From contig CAWHKC010000003.1 in NCBI GenBank assembly GCA_963829835.1, forward strand, positions 434,001 through 498,000: a DNA stretch of 64,000 nt, read 5' to 3'. Shown piece after piece: positions 52,064 to 61,366 of this stretch. A program made the position numbers and the translations under genes. Within the stretch, counting starts at the first letter, position 1. Every line of letters begins with the position of its first letter. Below the pieces are notes generated by a model, which ran no database searches, was not told where the DNA came from, and was given only the letters and a program-made list of their open reading frames with translations. Origin of the DNA: Berkiella sp963829835. GTDB taxonomy: Bacteria > Pseudomonadota > Gammaproteobacteria > Berkiellales > Berkiellaceae.

Positions 52064-53017
52064 TTAATTAAGAAGGGATGATATTTTCATCATATTTTTT
52101 TTCGGCTCATTTTGTTCCACATGAACTATTTGCGCTTGTGTTGAGGTTTGTGTTGGCGCTTGTAACGGCGTCGGAATACTTTTAGGAGTCCTAAACACAA
52201 GTGGTTTTGGAGGTTGGATTAAATGTGGATCCTGTTTCTCCAGCAATTTTTTAGCCCGCTCTATACCACTCAAGGTTAAAGTAGGTAATGTTTTTTGGCG
52301 TTTCTGATAGTTGATCAAGCCCTTTTCAGCTAATAATCTAAATTTCGTCGCTATATCAGTTATTGAGATAAAATTTTGCTCACAAAATTTTGCTCGAGTA
52401 ATCGGTTTTTTTGCAAAAGAGGCATCTTGATGTTCCCTAAAGAGTCCAAGAAGTATTTTTTCAAGATATTTGGATAATTCACCCTCTACTTCTGTTTTTT
52501 TCAGCGTTTTAGCTCGTGCTGCCGGCGCAGGAGCTGCGGAAGGAACTTGTGGCGCTCGTGCTACCGGCGCAGGAGCTGCTGAAGGAGCTTGTGGCACTTG
52601 TTGAGGAGCATGAGATTGCCCAGAATTATACGCTGGAGTAGGGACATAAGTTACAGGAATATAAGATGATGGAGGAACGCCAAAATTCACAGTTACATTA
52701 TTAGCAAATGGCATATAATTGTATTGTGTTAAATACGCTGGCTGTTGTGTAGGTTCACTTCTTTGGTACAAAATCTGAGTAACTATGCTTAATCGCTTAT
52801 GCGCTACATCAGTTGGATTTTGAGAATAATGCCGTTGAGCATCTAGTGGCAAACCAGCCATTTCATACTCTAATCCTTCAAGTGTGCGCAACCATGCTTT
52901 CATTTCAATTTGCGGTACATTTACAATATGATTACGAACTGTAAGATAATCTTTCTCTAATTCTGTCTTATATTGCGATGGAGCTAACAACATGCGGAGG
53001 GAACCTTCTTTATTCAT
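52064..53017 (-). CDS. Proline/alanine-rich protein with a winged-helix-like domain
   Basis: A 317-residue protein. The N-terminal 80 residues are helical with a TLEGLEYEMAGLPLDAQRHY segment. Residues 120-170 are low complexity with near repeats of AP(A/S)AAPAP(V/A)ARAP. Residues 180-265 look like a winged helix (ITDIATKFRLLAEKGLINY, then an LTLSG wing). The C-terminus is proline/threonine/glutamine-rich. N-terminal segment and late PKxLxF motif match the 10.7-kb gene. The start may be the ATG at 52993, which has a GAAGG ten bases before. Function unknown; DNA binding possible. Confidence 0.55.
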   Translation of the reverse strand: MNKEGSLRMLLAPSQYKTELEKDYLTVRNHIVNVPQIEMKAWLRTLEGLEYEMAGLPLDAQRHYSQNPTDVAHKRLSIVTQILYQRSEPTQQPAYLTQYNYMPFANNVTVNFGVPPSSYIPVTYVPTPAYNSGQSHAPQQVPQAPSAAPAPVARAPQVPSAAPAPAARAKTLKKTEVEGELSKYLEKILLGLFREHQDASFAKKPITRAKFCEQNFISITDIATKFRLLAEKGLINYQKRQKTLPTLTLSGIERAKKLLEKQDPHLIQPPKPLVFRTPKSIPTPLQAPTQTSTQAQIVHVEQNEPKKNMMKISSLLN

Positions 53018-53198
53018 TAATCAAACTATGTTGGATTATATCCCATATTTTTTTTCATACAAAGGTTAGGTAGTTAAAATAAATTCGAATAGTTTTTTTT
53101 ATGGCATTAATTAATACTTGTTCTAAACAAGTCAGGCTTTTTCAAAAGCATGACTTTAGGCGAACTTCTTTACCGGATTATTACGCATTAGCTATCTG

Positions 53199-53615
53199 TT
53201 AACGATGATTTCTTTTTCGTGGCAACTCTCCTATGAATTCCTTAGCCTCTTTTAACAATAAAGTTAATTCTGAATTTCTAATTCTTTTATAATTATAGAT
53301 AATCGATTCTCTGCTACTTGGCTCAGTGACAGGATTTGGAAGTGGCAATGGGTTCCTTTCCTCAGTAATTTCAGGCCTGCTTGATGGAACACCTTTTAGG
53401 ATTAATGTCTCAACCTCTTTAAGATCTTCATTGTGAGCAGCCCGTGATAGTTCATCGAGCAGTTTTAGATATTCAGCATTTTTGCCATTTTTGATTATAG
53501 GAATGAGGGTCTGTACTTCTGTAAGGTCCCCATTTCTAGCAGCTTTCAATAGTGCTTTGAAAGCAGAATCTTCGTTTACTATCCATGAATTACCACTTTT
53601 TTTCCAAATATTCAT
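53199..53615 (-). CDS. Short ankyrin-like protein
   Basis: A 138-residue protein with GAGG before its ATG. Two repeats: AFKALLKAARNGDLTEVQTLI and LLDELSRAAHNEDLKEVETLI have the spacing of ankyrin helices (L-x-x-A-A-x-x-x-D-L-x-x-V-x-x-L-I). The loops are shorter than canonical ankyrin. A proline-rich middle and a basic C-terminus follow. Too short for a complete ankyrin stack, so it may be an adaptor or effector fragment. Confidence 0.6.
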   Translation of the reverse strand: MNIWKKSGNSWIVNEDSAFKALLKAARNGDLTEVQTLIPIIKNGKNAEYLKLLDELSRAAHNEDLKEVETLILKGVPSSRPEITEERNPLPLPNPVTEPSSRESIIYNYKRIRNSELTLLLKEAKEFIGELPRKRNHR

Positions 53616-53912
53616 ATTATTTACCTCGATGATATCCCAAAATGAGCAACTAATTTTAAACTGGTGAATGATACAATAACGATTATTCTAATCAAGTCTG
53701 AATCCGTAAAGTTATTAAAAATATCCATCTATAGCGTTTATGACGTTGCTTTAAATTCTATTCCGATAGGATCGTATTTGGCATTTTTCATTTCACCGAC
53801 AGCACATGATTTCAAAAGCACTTAAAATTTTTCTCCTGTACTTTGCTGATGTTCTTGTCGGAAAAGTAGTGATAGGCTGGGTTATATAAGCAAGGGACAA
53901 ACAAGGTATTTC

Positions 53913-56900
53913 ATGGAAGTGAACTGGCTAATGTGGGTAAAGCGAACGCAATTATATTTTTTACTTGTACCGGTAATAACCGGAAATCTATTGTTCTGCG
54001 ACCCTCTTTTCGCTACCACCATTCAAGTCACCAACAATGACGGCGGTAACTCTGGCTCACTTGCTGTCGCACTTCAAACGACAGGGGATGGAGACATCAT
54101 TGACTTTTCGCCCATTGCCGGACAGACAATCAATTTAGGTTCGCCCTTACCAGCAATTGGATTTAATCTTACATCGCCAACTTCTTCCCTGACGCTACTA
54201 GGTGCCGGTGTGATTATAGATGGAGGGAGTTTGCATGCTGGTTTGAGCTTAGCGCAAGGTTCAGCCACCATTGTGAACTTAACTATTCAAAACAGTCTCT
54301 CCCAAGGTGGATCTGGCGGCTCTGGTTTTACCGGCGGCGGTGGCGGCACTGGAGGAGGTGGCGCGTTATATCTGCATTCCGGTACAACGATGACCATTTC
54401 TGCACTCACTCTTAATAATAACCAAGCAATTGGCGGCGCAGGAGGTGCTGGTAACGCTACTGGCGGATCCGGCGGCGGCGGGGGCGGCTTTGGTGGTGGC
54501 CATGGTGGAATAGCCATTGATACAGGGGCAAGTGCTGGCTCAGCTGGTGGCGGCGGCGGCAATAATGGCGGCACTGGTGGTGGCAGAGATGGCGGAGTAG
54601 GGAACCCCAATACTTTCACAAACTTTGCTGGCGCCGGTGGCGGTGGTGAGATCCCCGGTGTTAACGGCGCAAAAAGCGGTGGTTCTAATGCTTCTATTCC
54701 AGCCAAATCAGGTGGACAAGGTGGCACGGGCAGTGTTAGTAACGGCGCCGGAGCTGGTGGTGGCGCTGGCTCTGGTGGAAGCGGCTCTCATGGTAATAAT
54801 GCCATTGATGCTGCTTTTCCAGGAAACGGTGTCGGTGGTAATGGTGGCAGTGGTTTTGGGGTTGGAAACACATACGGGGCTGGCGGCGGTGGCGGTGGTG
54901 GAAATGGCGGTGGTTTAGGCCTTGGCGCAAGTGGTGGTGGTGCTGGACTCCACGGACCTGGCGGTAATGGCGGATCTTATGGCGGCGGCGGTGGTGCATC
55001 AAGCAGTAACAGCGTATTAGGATCAACAGGTGGTAATGGCGGCTTTGGTGCCGGCGGTGGCGGTGGCCTCACTGTTGGAACCGATATGAATGGTCTTGGT
55101 GGAGCAGGAGGATCAGCATCTGGAACACCAGCCGGCGGCGGCGGCGGATCGGGACTTGGAGGAGCCATCTTTATTCAAGACGGGGCTCTGCTTATCATTC
55201 AAGACGGCATTAATTTTTCAGGTAACGCGACAACTGCAGGCACTGGCGGTACAACTTCTTCAGGCGTGAATGGAGTTAATGGATCATCTCTTGGACAAGA
55301 TATTTTTATTCAAGCCGGCGGTGGCTTAACCTTTCAAATTAACAACACATTAACTATATCAAATCCTATTGAGGGAGCTGGAACTTCCAGTGGGCCTGGC
55401 GTTGTTTTGTCTGGCACAGGAATAGTCTCACTACATGGTATCAACACCTACCTAGGTAACACTTCCATTCAATCAGGAACTCTCAATCTGAATGGATCGG
55501 TGAGCGCAGATATGAACATTGCATCGACCGGTAAACTGTCAGGTGATGCTACAGTTAATGGCAACATTAATAATAGTGGAACATTAATGCCGGGCAATTC
55601 AATCGGCACAATCAATACCACCAATCTCGTCCTAAACGCATCCAGCGTCTATAATGTTGAAGTGAACTCTGCTGGCGCTAGTGACTTAATTGCCGCTTTA
55701 GGAACAGCTCAGGTAGCGGGTAGCGTTGTTGTTACGCCAGACTCCCTCAACTACAGCGCACCAATTACTTACACTATCCTCAGCGCTGCTGGCGGTGTGA
55801 CAGGCGTATTTTCATCGCTCACAAGTTCGACGCCTGCGTTGATGAGTTTGATCTATAATCCTCTGAGCGTTCAACTCACCTATCTGCCATTGAATTCAAA
55901 TGGGGTTGGTCTTACAGGTAATGCACTCATTATTGCCAATGCTTTCTTTTCACTTCCAGCGACGCCAGGCTCAGATGTTGCTACTGTTAACAATGCCTTA
56001 CTTGCTTTAAGTCCTAATGCGATTGAGAATGCTTTTGAACAGATGGATCCCGCCCAGTTTTCAGGTCTTATCGATGTTCAATTGCAAGACGCTATTCTTG
56101 TACGCTCTACCTACACTAAACATTTGCAAGAATTTATCTTTGACAAAGAGAGACGTTGCGGCCAATTAAGCAGTTTCTGGATCGATGGCATTGGACAGTG
56201 GCAGCGCCAAAGAAAACAATTTGGATTTAAAAATCAAACTCGCGGCATTACAATGGGCGCTGACTATACTATCCAGGATTGGGTGCTTGGGCTAGCCTTC
56301 AGTGCTACCCATGATAACTTCCATGTAAATGATTTTGCCAGCAACGCAACCATCAATAGTTATTATGGTGGCATTTACGGAGGTTGGAAACGCGATGAAT
56401 TATACATCGATATGTCCTTCATCAGCGCAAACAACAAATATAATAGCAAGCGGGGGCTCAATTTTGGAACAATAAATAGGCAGGCTCACGCGAATCACAG
56501 TGGAAATGAATGGCTGGCCCATGTCGGTTTTGGGTATCAGATGATTTACTCTTTCTTGCAGGAAACCCCCTACATTAATCTGGATTATGTGCAACAGCAT
56601 GAAAACAGTTATGGGGAATCTGGAGCTGCAAGCCTCGATCTTCAACTGCACCAAAAAAATGCAGCGCTATTTCAAGCAGAAGCGGGCGTTTTGTTAAGTA
56701 CTACTTACGATGCTTGGAATGGTGTGTTTAGCCCTATACTTACGCTTGCGTACATTAACCAGACGCCTTCCTATAGTAAGGATTACACTGCCAATTTTGT
56801 GAACTCAAGTTATGTTTTTATTAGCGAAGGACGAAATTTTAAACGAAATCTTTTCGCTACGGGTCTTGAGCTTACCTACCGAAGTTTATGTAACAAAATA

Positions 56901-56990
56901 AATACCTCATTCTATTATGATGCTAAGGTAGGCAGTCAATTCTGGGCGCAAGAGGTTGGATTCGATCTCACGGTTCCCTTAGAGCTGTAG
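53913..56990 (+). CDS. Glycine-rich autotransporter (type Va)
   Basis: A 1025-residue surface protein. The ATG at 53913 has AAGG six bases before, and the signal peptide ends about LFA-TT. Residues about 130-460 are extremely glycine-rich (up to half glycine with short GGxGG repeats), followed by beta-helix strands (SGTGIVSLHGINTYLGNTSI, then SGTLNLNG) and the typical autochaperone. From about 740 the C-terminal beta-barrel domain (FWIDGIGQWQRQR, GADYTIQDWVLGLAFS, WLAHVGFGYQMIY, VGFDLTVPLEL) inserts in the outer membrane. The last residue is Leu instead of the usual Phe. The gene's bases are richer in G and C than its neighbours, consistent with the glycine bias and perhaps with transfer. Confidence 0.85.
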   Translation: MEVNWLMWVKRTQLYFLLVPVITGNLLFCDPLFATTIQVTNNDGGNSGSLAVALQTTGDGDIIDFSPIAGQTINLGSPLPAIGFNLTSPTSSLTLLGAGVIIDGGSLHAGLSLAQGSATIVNLTIQNSLSQGGSGGSGFTGGGGGTGGGGALYLHSGTTMTISALTLNNNQAIGGAGGAGNATGGSGGGGGGFGGGHGGIAIDTGASAGSAGGGGGNNGGTGGGRDGGVGNPNTFTNFAGAGGGGEIPGVNGAKSGGSNASIPAKSGGQGGTGSVSNGAGAGGGAGSGGSGSHGNNAIDAAFPGNGVGGNGGSGFGVGNTYGAGGGGGGGNGGGLGLGASGGGAGLHGPGGNGGSYGGGGGASSSNSVLGSTGGNGGFGAGGGGGLTVGTDMNGLGGAGGSASGTPAGGGGGSGLGGAIFIQDGALLIIQDGINFSGNATTAGTGGTTSSGVNGVNGSSLGQDIFIQAGGGLTFQINNTLTISNPIEGAGTSSGPGVVLSGTGIVSLHGINTYLGNTSIQSGTLNLNGSVSADMNIASTGKLSGDATVNGNINNSGTLMPGNSIGTINTTNLVLNASSVYNVEVNSAGASDLIAALGTAQVAGSVVVTPDSLNYSAPITYTILSAAGGVTGVFSSLTSSTPALMSLIYNPLSVQLTYLPLNSNGVGLTGNALIIANAFFSLPATPGSDVATVNNALLALSPNAIENAFEQMDPAQFSGLIDVQLQDAILVRSTYTKHLQEFIFDKERRCGQLSSFWIDGIGQWQRQRKQFGFKNQTRGITMGADYTIQDWVLGLAFSATHDNFHVNDFASNATINSYYGGIYGGWKRDELYIDMSFISANNKYNSKRGLNFGTINRQAHANHSGNEWLAHVGFGYQMIYSFLQETPYINLDYVQQHENSYGESGAASLDLQLHQKNAALFQAEAGVLLSTTYDAWNGVFSPILTLAYINQTPSYSKDYTANFVNSSYVFISEGRNFKRNLFATGLELTYRSLCNKINTSFYYDAKVGSQFWAQEVGFDLTVPLEL

Positions 56991-57116
56991 TTTCTAATGT
57001 GTTACACCGACTTTTTTTCTTCTAGTCTGTGGTGCATGGCTGGAAACTGTTGGTTTACTACTAGCTTGATAACGTTGTTGATGCATCTGCAATCCTGGCG
57101 TTATCGTACGAGGTGG

Positions 57117-57322
57117 GGGTCAGGCCTGCAATGATGCAATTAGTAGAGCAGGCAAGTCAAAAAATAGAATAAGAATCTACTAATGCAATAGTGCAGGCTT
57201 GACCCGCTACCCAGATTGATAATGTCTGGGTGATTGGTAAATAAAATAACAAAACGGAGACATCCACATCTTATTCGACAATAATGGATATCTAAAGGAA
57301 ATCGCAATAATGCAGGCCTGAC
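57117..57322. repeat. Three copies of a short palindromic repeat
   Basis: GGGTCAGGCCTGCAATGATG starts at 57117 (+). Its inverted partner TGCAATAGTGCAGGCTTGAC ends at 57203, then CCC. A third inverted copy CGCAATAATGCAGGCCTGAC is at 57303-57322. The common core is GTCA(G/A)GCCTGCA, then (T/C)TATTGC. The first pair makes a 30-bp imperfect inverted repeat (57117-57147 with 57176-57205). A shorter match (TCAGGCCTGC) is at 50195-50204. Confidence 0.6.
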
Positions 57323-57337
57323 ACCGCAATATGCAGG

Positions 57338-57505
57338 TTAAAATTTTAATGGCTTCAGTACATCTTCTTGAAAAACATTATCTGGTTCAGAATCCATAGA
57401 ATGGTCGAGAAGAGTTCTTTTATGATGAAAAATTGATAATAGATCTTTTCCCAAAAAGCGATAATACACCTGTTTAACAGGTTTATATGCTAACTCTTTG
57501 ATTTT
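57338..57505 (-). pseudogene. Relic of a paralog of the 50.2-kb gene
   Basis: On the minus strand, the frame ending at TAA (57340-57338) codes for residues matching the C-terminus of the 50219 gene: LLSIFHHKRTLLDHSMDSEP matches TLSTYRHKRSLPKHSLHTEP, then VFQEDVLKP matches TFQENINKP. There is no start codon, and a TGA stops it upstream at 57508-57506. So only the last 55 codons are left. Confidence 0.7.
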
Positions 57506-57542
57506 TCAACTAATTTAAAATTAAATAACAAAAAATAACTAG

Positions 57543-58999
57543 AAAATAACTAAAATGTGTTAGGGCAATTTAGAAATGTCCTAGCCCCCAGCAAGTTAAA
57601 AATGTCCGCTGGTTATATTATCATTGACCCTTCTAAGTGGGGCATTGTTCCTAGAGATGGGTTGATTAGTCATTCTTTGGTTTAAAAATTCATGCATTTG
57701 TCTTATTCCCATGACCCGCTCTTGGAAATCATATTTTCTGATTGTTTCGTATTCTAAAGTATTATTACCATAGTAAAGTTTGATTTCGCCATTAGATGAT
57801 TCACTAACAGTGATTGATTTACCGATCATACTACGTGGATGTCGTTGATTCTTAATCATAAATAAAGATTTTTTAAAACTGATGGTGAGTTGCTTTGATA
57901 TTTTCCTAATCGATTGAATGGTAAATGTTCTATCAAGTGATAGTTTCTCTTTGTCTGTTAGTGGTACATGAGCGTTTCCTTCTAATTTTGGCACTTTACC
58001 AAAGCGTTTGTTATGAGCCACAAGATAAGTGCGTAGAAATTCATTTCCTTGTTCCATAGTTGAAATATTATGATATCTGAGGTCTTTAATCAGTCTATCT
58101 TGTAAAGTACGATTTGCACGTTCAACACGGCCTTTTGCTTGTGGGCTATTGGCGTTTATTATTGTGATATCTAGACTCTCTAATGCTCGTCCAAATTGCG
58201 TAAAACCATCACCTAATTTAGCTTCAGGATGATTTACTTTAAATACATTATGTTTATCAACATAAAAGGCACTAGGTTTTCCATGTTCAACAAGATAATT
58301 TTTGACTGTGTCAAAGTAATCAAAAGTGGTTTCTGCTTTAACAAATCGTAATTGAAGAAAACAGCTTGTTGCATCATCAATTAGGACCAACAATGTACAT
58401 TTAGGTCCACGCCCTTCAAACCAATCATGAACAGAACCATCCATTTGTACCAGCTCGCCCATAGTAGAACGCTTATGTCTAGGTTGATGTAACGTTAACT
58501 CTTTAGCAGCTTTTACTTGACGGATGTTTGCTTCATGCATCCATTGCCTAATAGTTTCTTTAGAGATATGAATTTGATAATGCTCAGTAAGCTTTTCAGA
58601 GGCTAGTGTTGGGCCATAATCCTCGTAGTGCTCACGAATAAGTGACAACACACGATCTTTAAGTTTGTCGCTATGTCGATGGTTTGATTTACCTCTCTTT
58701 TTGGATATTAGTGCGGGCGCACCACCATCCAAATAGGCCTTCTTCAGTCTTCTTAAGTGCCTAGGGGTGAGGTCTAAGTAGCTAGCTCCAAGCGTCAAAG
58801 AGAGCCGCTTATCGATGATCTTTTCTAGTATTTTCAACGTGTAAACTTCTTTTTCGCTCATGGTAAATGTCCCCTGCATAGCCCTCTCCTTGGGAAGTTT
58901 GCACATACATCAAGTATGGCTGAAGATTTACACAGCGGACATTTCTAAATTGCTCAAAGCGGACATTTGAAAATTGCTCTTACAAAAATAACTAAAATG
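57543..58999. mobile_element. Complete ISNCY-type insertion sequence with 15-bp target duplication
   Basis: The element spans 57558-58984 (1427 bases). Left end TGTTAGGGCAATTTAGAAAT, then GTCC; right end, inverted, TGTAAGAGCAATTTTCAAAT, then GTCC: 20 of 24 bases agree. Each end also carries a second inner copy of the AATGTCCGCT block. AAAATAACTAAAATG occurs directly on both sides (57543-57557 and 58985-58999), a perfect 15-base target duplication. The transposase gene fills the inside. Confidence 0.9.
57596..58879 (-). CDS. ISNCY-family transposase
   Basis: A 427-residue integrase-fold transposase. AAGGAG lies six bases before the ATG at 58879. The N-terminal HTH (TLGASYLDLTPRHLRRLKKA, then YLDGG) leads to the DDE core: MDGSVHDWFEGRGP (first Asp), YVDKHNVFKV (second Asp) and KGRVERANRTLQDRL (the Glu in RVERANRT). 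The C-terminal domain includes NAHVPLTDKEKLSLDRTF. Both ends of the element are intact and the frame is uninterrupted, so it may be active. Confidence 0.9.
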   Translation of the reverse strand: MQGTFTMSEKEVYTLKILEKIIDKRLSLTLGASYLDLTPRHLRRLKKAYLDGGAPALISKKRGKSNHRHSDKLKDRVLSLIREHYEDYGPTLASEKLTEHYQIHISKETIRQWMHEANIRQVKAAKELTLHQPRHKRSTMGELVQMDGSVHDWFEGRGPKCTLLVLIDDATSCFLQLRFVKAETTFDYFDTVKNYLVEHGKPSAFYVDKHNVFKVNHPEAKLGDGFTQFGRALESLDITIINANSPQAKGRVERANRTLQDRLIKDLRYHNISTMEQGNEFLRTYLVAHNKRFGKVPKLEGNAHVPLTDKEKLSLDRTFTIQSIRKISKQLTISFKKSLFMIKNQRHPRSMIGKSITVSESSNGEIKLYYGNNTLEYETIRKYDFQERVMGIRQMHEFLNQRMTNQPISRNNAPLRRVNDNITSGHF

Positions 59000-59055
59000 T
59001 GAACTTTCATGCGAATTAAGAGTCTTATTTTAAAAGAAATAAGGAATGGTGTGAG

Positions 59056-60738
59056 ATGACTACAATAGTTGAAGATCTAATCGCACAACTAAACCAGTTG
59101 AAAGAACAAGCAGATAAAAAAAAGCAAGCAGAAAGAGAAGCAGTTATTACTTATTTTGTAGATAAATTAGAAAAAATAGATGCAAGTAAGCAAAATGATT
59201 CTGCTGAGATTTCAAAAATCATCAATGGAAGTCAAATATTAGATGATAGACTAGATAAGGAGATAAAAAAATATTTGCAAGATGAGGTTAATAAAAGAAT
59301 TGAAAAACTTAAATCCTATCATGCAGAAGTAATGGTCTGGGGGGCAGAATATGGCGCCTCAGATTTTGGACCGCAAGCAAAAGCTTTATATAAAGGGTTA
59401 GATGTGGGACATGCTGCAATAAAAGTGTCGTTTCCCATCGATGACGAAAACCAAAAATTAGTCAAAAAGATGGAAACAGCTTATGGTGAAGATTTTTCTA
59501 AAATGGTAACTGAAAACAAAGAAAATGGTACATATGAACTATATTGGTCATTTTGGCCAGGTGAGGAGAAGGGTGAACCTCATAAATTAGCAACGTTACA
59601 AGAAGATATTTATTGGCAACGATTTGGCGTACCTGTTAGTTATAATACAAAAACTGAAGCCGGTAGGGGACTTGAAAATGAAGCAAGTGCAAGGAGTGCC
59701 AAAGGACTGTTCGGGCAAAGAATGCCTTATAAACTGGGACCAGAAGTGACTACTCATTATCCGCAGGGCGTAAAAATTGATGGTTCTTCTGATTTTCAGA
59801 AACAAATTCCCAACCGTTTTAAAGGCGAGCCAAATGCTAATAAGAATGCTGTGATTGATGATGTCACAAAAGATAAAGAAAATTTTGAAAAGCTTATTGA
59901 GAAAAAAGTAAAAAGTTATCAAAGTAATAACGCTGAATATGTCAAAATTATTGGCGAATATAACAATTTATTCATTAAAGGAACTACTCGCAACTCTACA
60001 GAAGAAACTAAGTTTCAAGATTTAAAAAAATTAGTTGATGGAAGAAATCAAGATTTAGCTGATTTACTCTATGCACATAATAATATGGTGAATGGTGCTA
60101 GAAAAATAGAAAACGAAAGTTTTAAACTTTCTAGAGATCCAAAAATTAACAAGCAAGAAACTACTAAAGATCAAATTGTATTAAACAAACAATGTATGGA
60201 AATGGGCACAGTACTTGTTGGTCAGATTGAGAAAGCAATACCACAAGAACTGGCTAATCATGTTACTCATGGTCTTTTACCACAAAGAATTCCTATTCCA
60301 TTAGTAAAAGATCAGGATAAACCTGGATTACATTTGGAGAGTCTTTTAAATAATTGTGGTAAGTTATCACAGCAAAAAGTGAGATACGAAAAATTAGGAA
60401 GATGGAATTGTTATAGTACAACTGCACATATAGTGCATCAATCATTATCAAATTCAGTGGATGATAAAACAAAAGCACAATTATCACCGAATCGATTACT
60501 TCCTTATACACCTCAACAAATATTTAATAAAATAGCAACATTTCAACATTCTACCTTACATGGTGAACGCTCAAATAGTTTTATTTCTATGATGTTAGAA
60601 TTAGCCAATAAATTGAAAAAAGGCTTTGATATTATACCTGAGAAAATTGCGAAAGAGCGAAAACATATTACAGATTTGTTAAAAAAATCACAAGATATTA
60701 CAATTATCCCATCTCATAATAAACCGAGTGCTAAATAA
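59056..60738 (+). CDS. Possible permuted papain-fold (NlpC/PPPDE-like) protein
   Basis: A 560-residue lysine-rich protein. His119 sits in LDVGHAAIKVSF and is followed by the aromatic string YWSFWPG; Cys452 sits in RWNCYSTTAHIVHQ. The order His-first then Asn-Cys, with a helix after the Cys, is that of circularly permuted papain-like enzymes. Between them lies about 250 residues of helical sequence, larger than in small members. The N-terminal 90 residues are a coiled coil. I infer a thiol peptidase or related activity; no enzyme has been shown. The insertion sequence sits directly upstream, so its promoter may be altered. The next gene follows after 29 bases. Confidence 0.55.
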   Translation: MTTIVEDLIAQLNQLKEQADKKKQAEREAVITYFVDKLEKIDASKQNDSAEISKIINGSQILDDRLDKEIKKYLQDEVNKRIEKLKSYHAEVMVWGAEYGASDFGPQAKALYKGLDVGHAAIKVSFPIDDENQKLVKKMETAYGEDFSKMVTENKENGTYELYWSFWPGEEKGEPHKLATLQEDIYWQRFGVPVSYNTKTEAGRGLENEASARSAKGLFGQRMPYKLGPEVTTHYPQGVKIDGSSDFQKQIPNRFKGEPNANKNAVIDDVTKDKENFEKLIEKKVKSYQSNNAEYVKIIGEYNNLFIKGTTRNSTEETKFQDLKKLVDGRNQDLADLLYAHNNMVNGARKIENESFKLSRDPKINKQETTKDQIVLNKQCMEMGTVLVGQIEKAIPQELANHVTHGLLPQRIPIPLVKDQDKPGLHLESLLNNCGKLSQQKVRYEKLGRWNCYSTTAHIVHQSLSNSVDDKTKAQLSPNRLLPYTPQQIFNKIATFQHSTLHGERSNSFISMMLELANKLKKGFDIIPEKIAKERKHITDLLKKSQDITIIPSHNKPSAK

Positions 60739-60767
60739 ATATATTACACAAGGTTAAGGAGTCATAA

Positions 60768-61124
60768 GTGGATGAATCAATAGATCCGGTCGCCGCTTTA
60801 GAGAATATACCAATTGATTATCGCTCCCCTGAGGTGCAAAAATATAAGGTTGCTTTGAGTGATAAAATTATACGTATGAAAGAGCTTTTGCAGATGTATC
60901 AAGTTAAAAAACAAAAATTTCACCATAAAATTCATCAAAGCTTACATACAAAGGCTCACGAATGGGTAGAGCCGCAAATTAATTTAACAGCGGCATTCAT
61001 ATCGCAAACCGAGCGTGTAATAAAAGAATGTGATAAATCAACATTTAATTCGAGCAATATTTTAGATTTCTTAGAAAATCTTTACGCTTACAGAGAAGAA
61101 CAAAAAAGAATAAATGATTCTTGA
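60768..61124 (+). CDS. Hypothetical helical protein
   Basis: A 118-residue helical protein with AAGGAG six bases before a GTG start. It is 29 bases after the papain-fold gene and is probably in its operon. It has charged helices (KVALSDKIIRMKELLQMYQ, and VIKECDKSTFNSSNILDFL). Small soluble partners of secreted proteins often act as chaperones, but nothing shows it here. Confidence 0.6.
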   Translation: MDESIDPVAALENIPIDYRSPEVQKYKVALSDKIIRMKELLQMYQVKKQKFHHKIHQSLHTKAHEWVEPQINLTAAFISQTERVIKECDKSTFNSSNILDFLENLYAYREEQKRINDS

Positions 61125-61272
61125 TAAAGGCACCCATCCAATGGGTCCTATGACAACACTGCAAATTGAATGTATACACCTTACCAATAATCTGCTTAGA
61201 GTATTGAATATCGTTGATTTTCCCGATGAAGAAAAATTGCCCTCGCCACCAGTTTCATCCACAAATAAGTGA
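61114..61272 (+). CDS. Small hypothetical protein
   Basis: A 52-residue frame overlapping the previous gene's end by 11 bases, as in translational coupling. Contains ECIHLTNNLLRVLNIVDF and an acidic, proline-rich tail. No separate ribosome site. Probability of being real is moderate because of the overlap pattern. Confidence 0.4.
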   Translation: MILDKGTHPMGPMTTLQIECIHLTNNLLRVLNIVDFPDEEKLPSPPVSSTNK

Positions 61273-61366
61273 CCCTCCACATATTTTTATGTAGAGAATT
61301 TTTATGGCAGAAACAGAACAATTATCTTGGTAAAATACATATCTTGCTCATCAATAAGTTGTCAAA

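Larger units (their letters stand above)
56991..57557. other. Decayed intergenic region before the insertion sequence
   Basis: This stretch holds three copies of a short repeat (see 57117-57322), a hairpin ACCCAGA/TCTGGGT (57209-57231), a gene remnant (57338-57505) and the left target duplication of the IS. No intact gene is found. Confidence 0.6.

Noticed and set aside
54287..55168. Long open frames on the minus strand across the glycine-rich part of the autotransporter, coding for proline-rich proteins
   Set aside because: They are mirror images of GGN glycine codons. No ribosome sites, and the plus-strand gene is clearly the real one.
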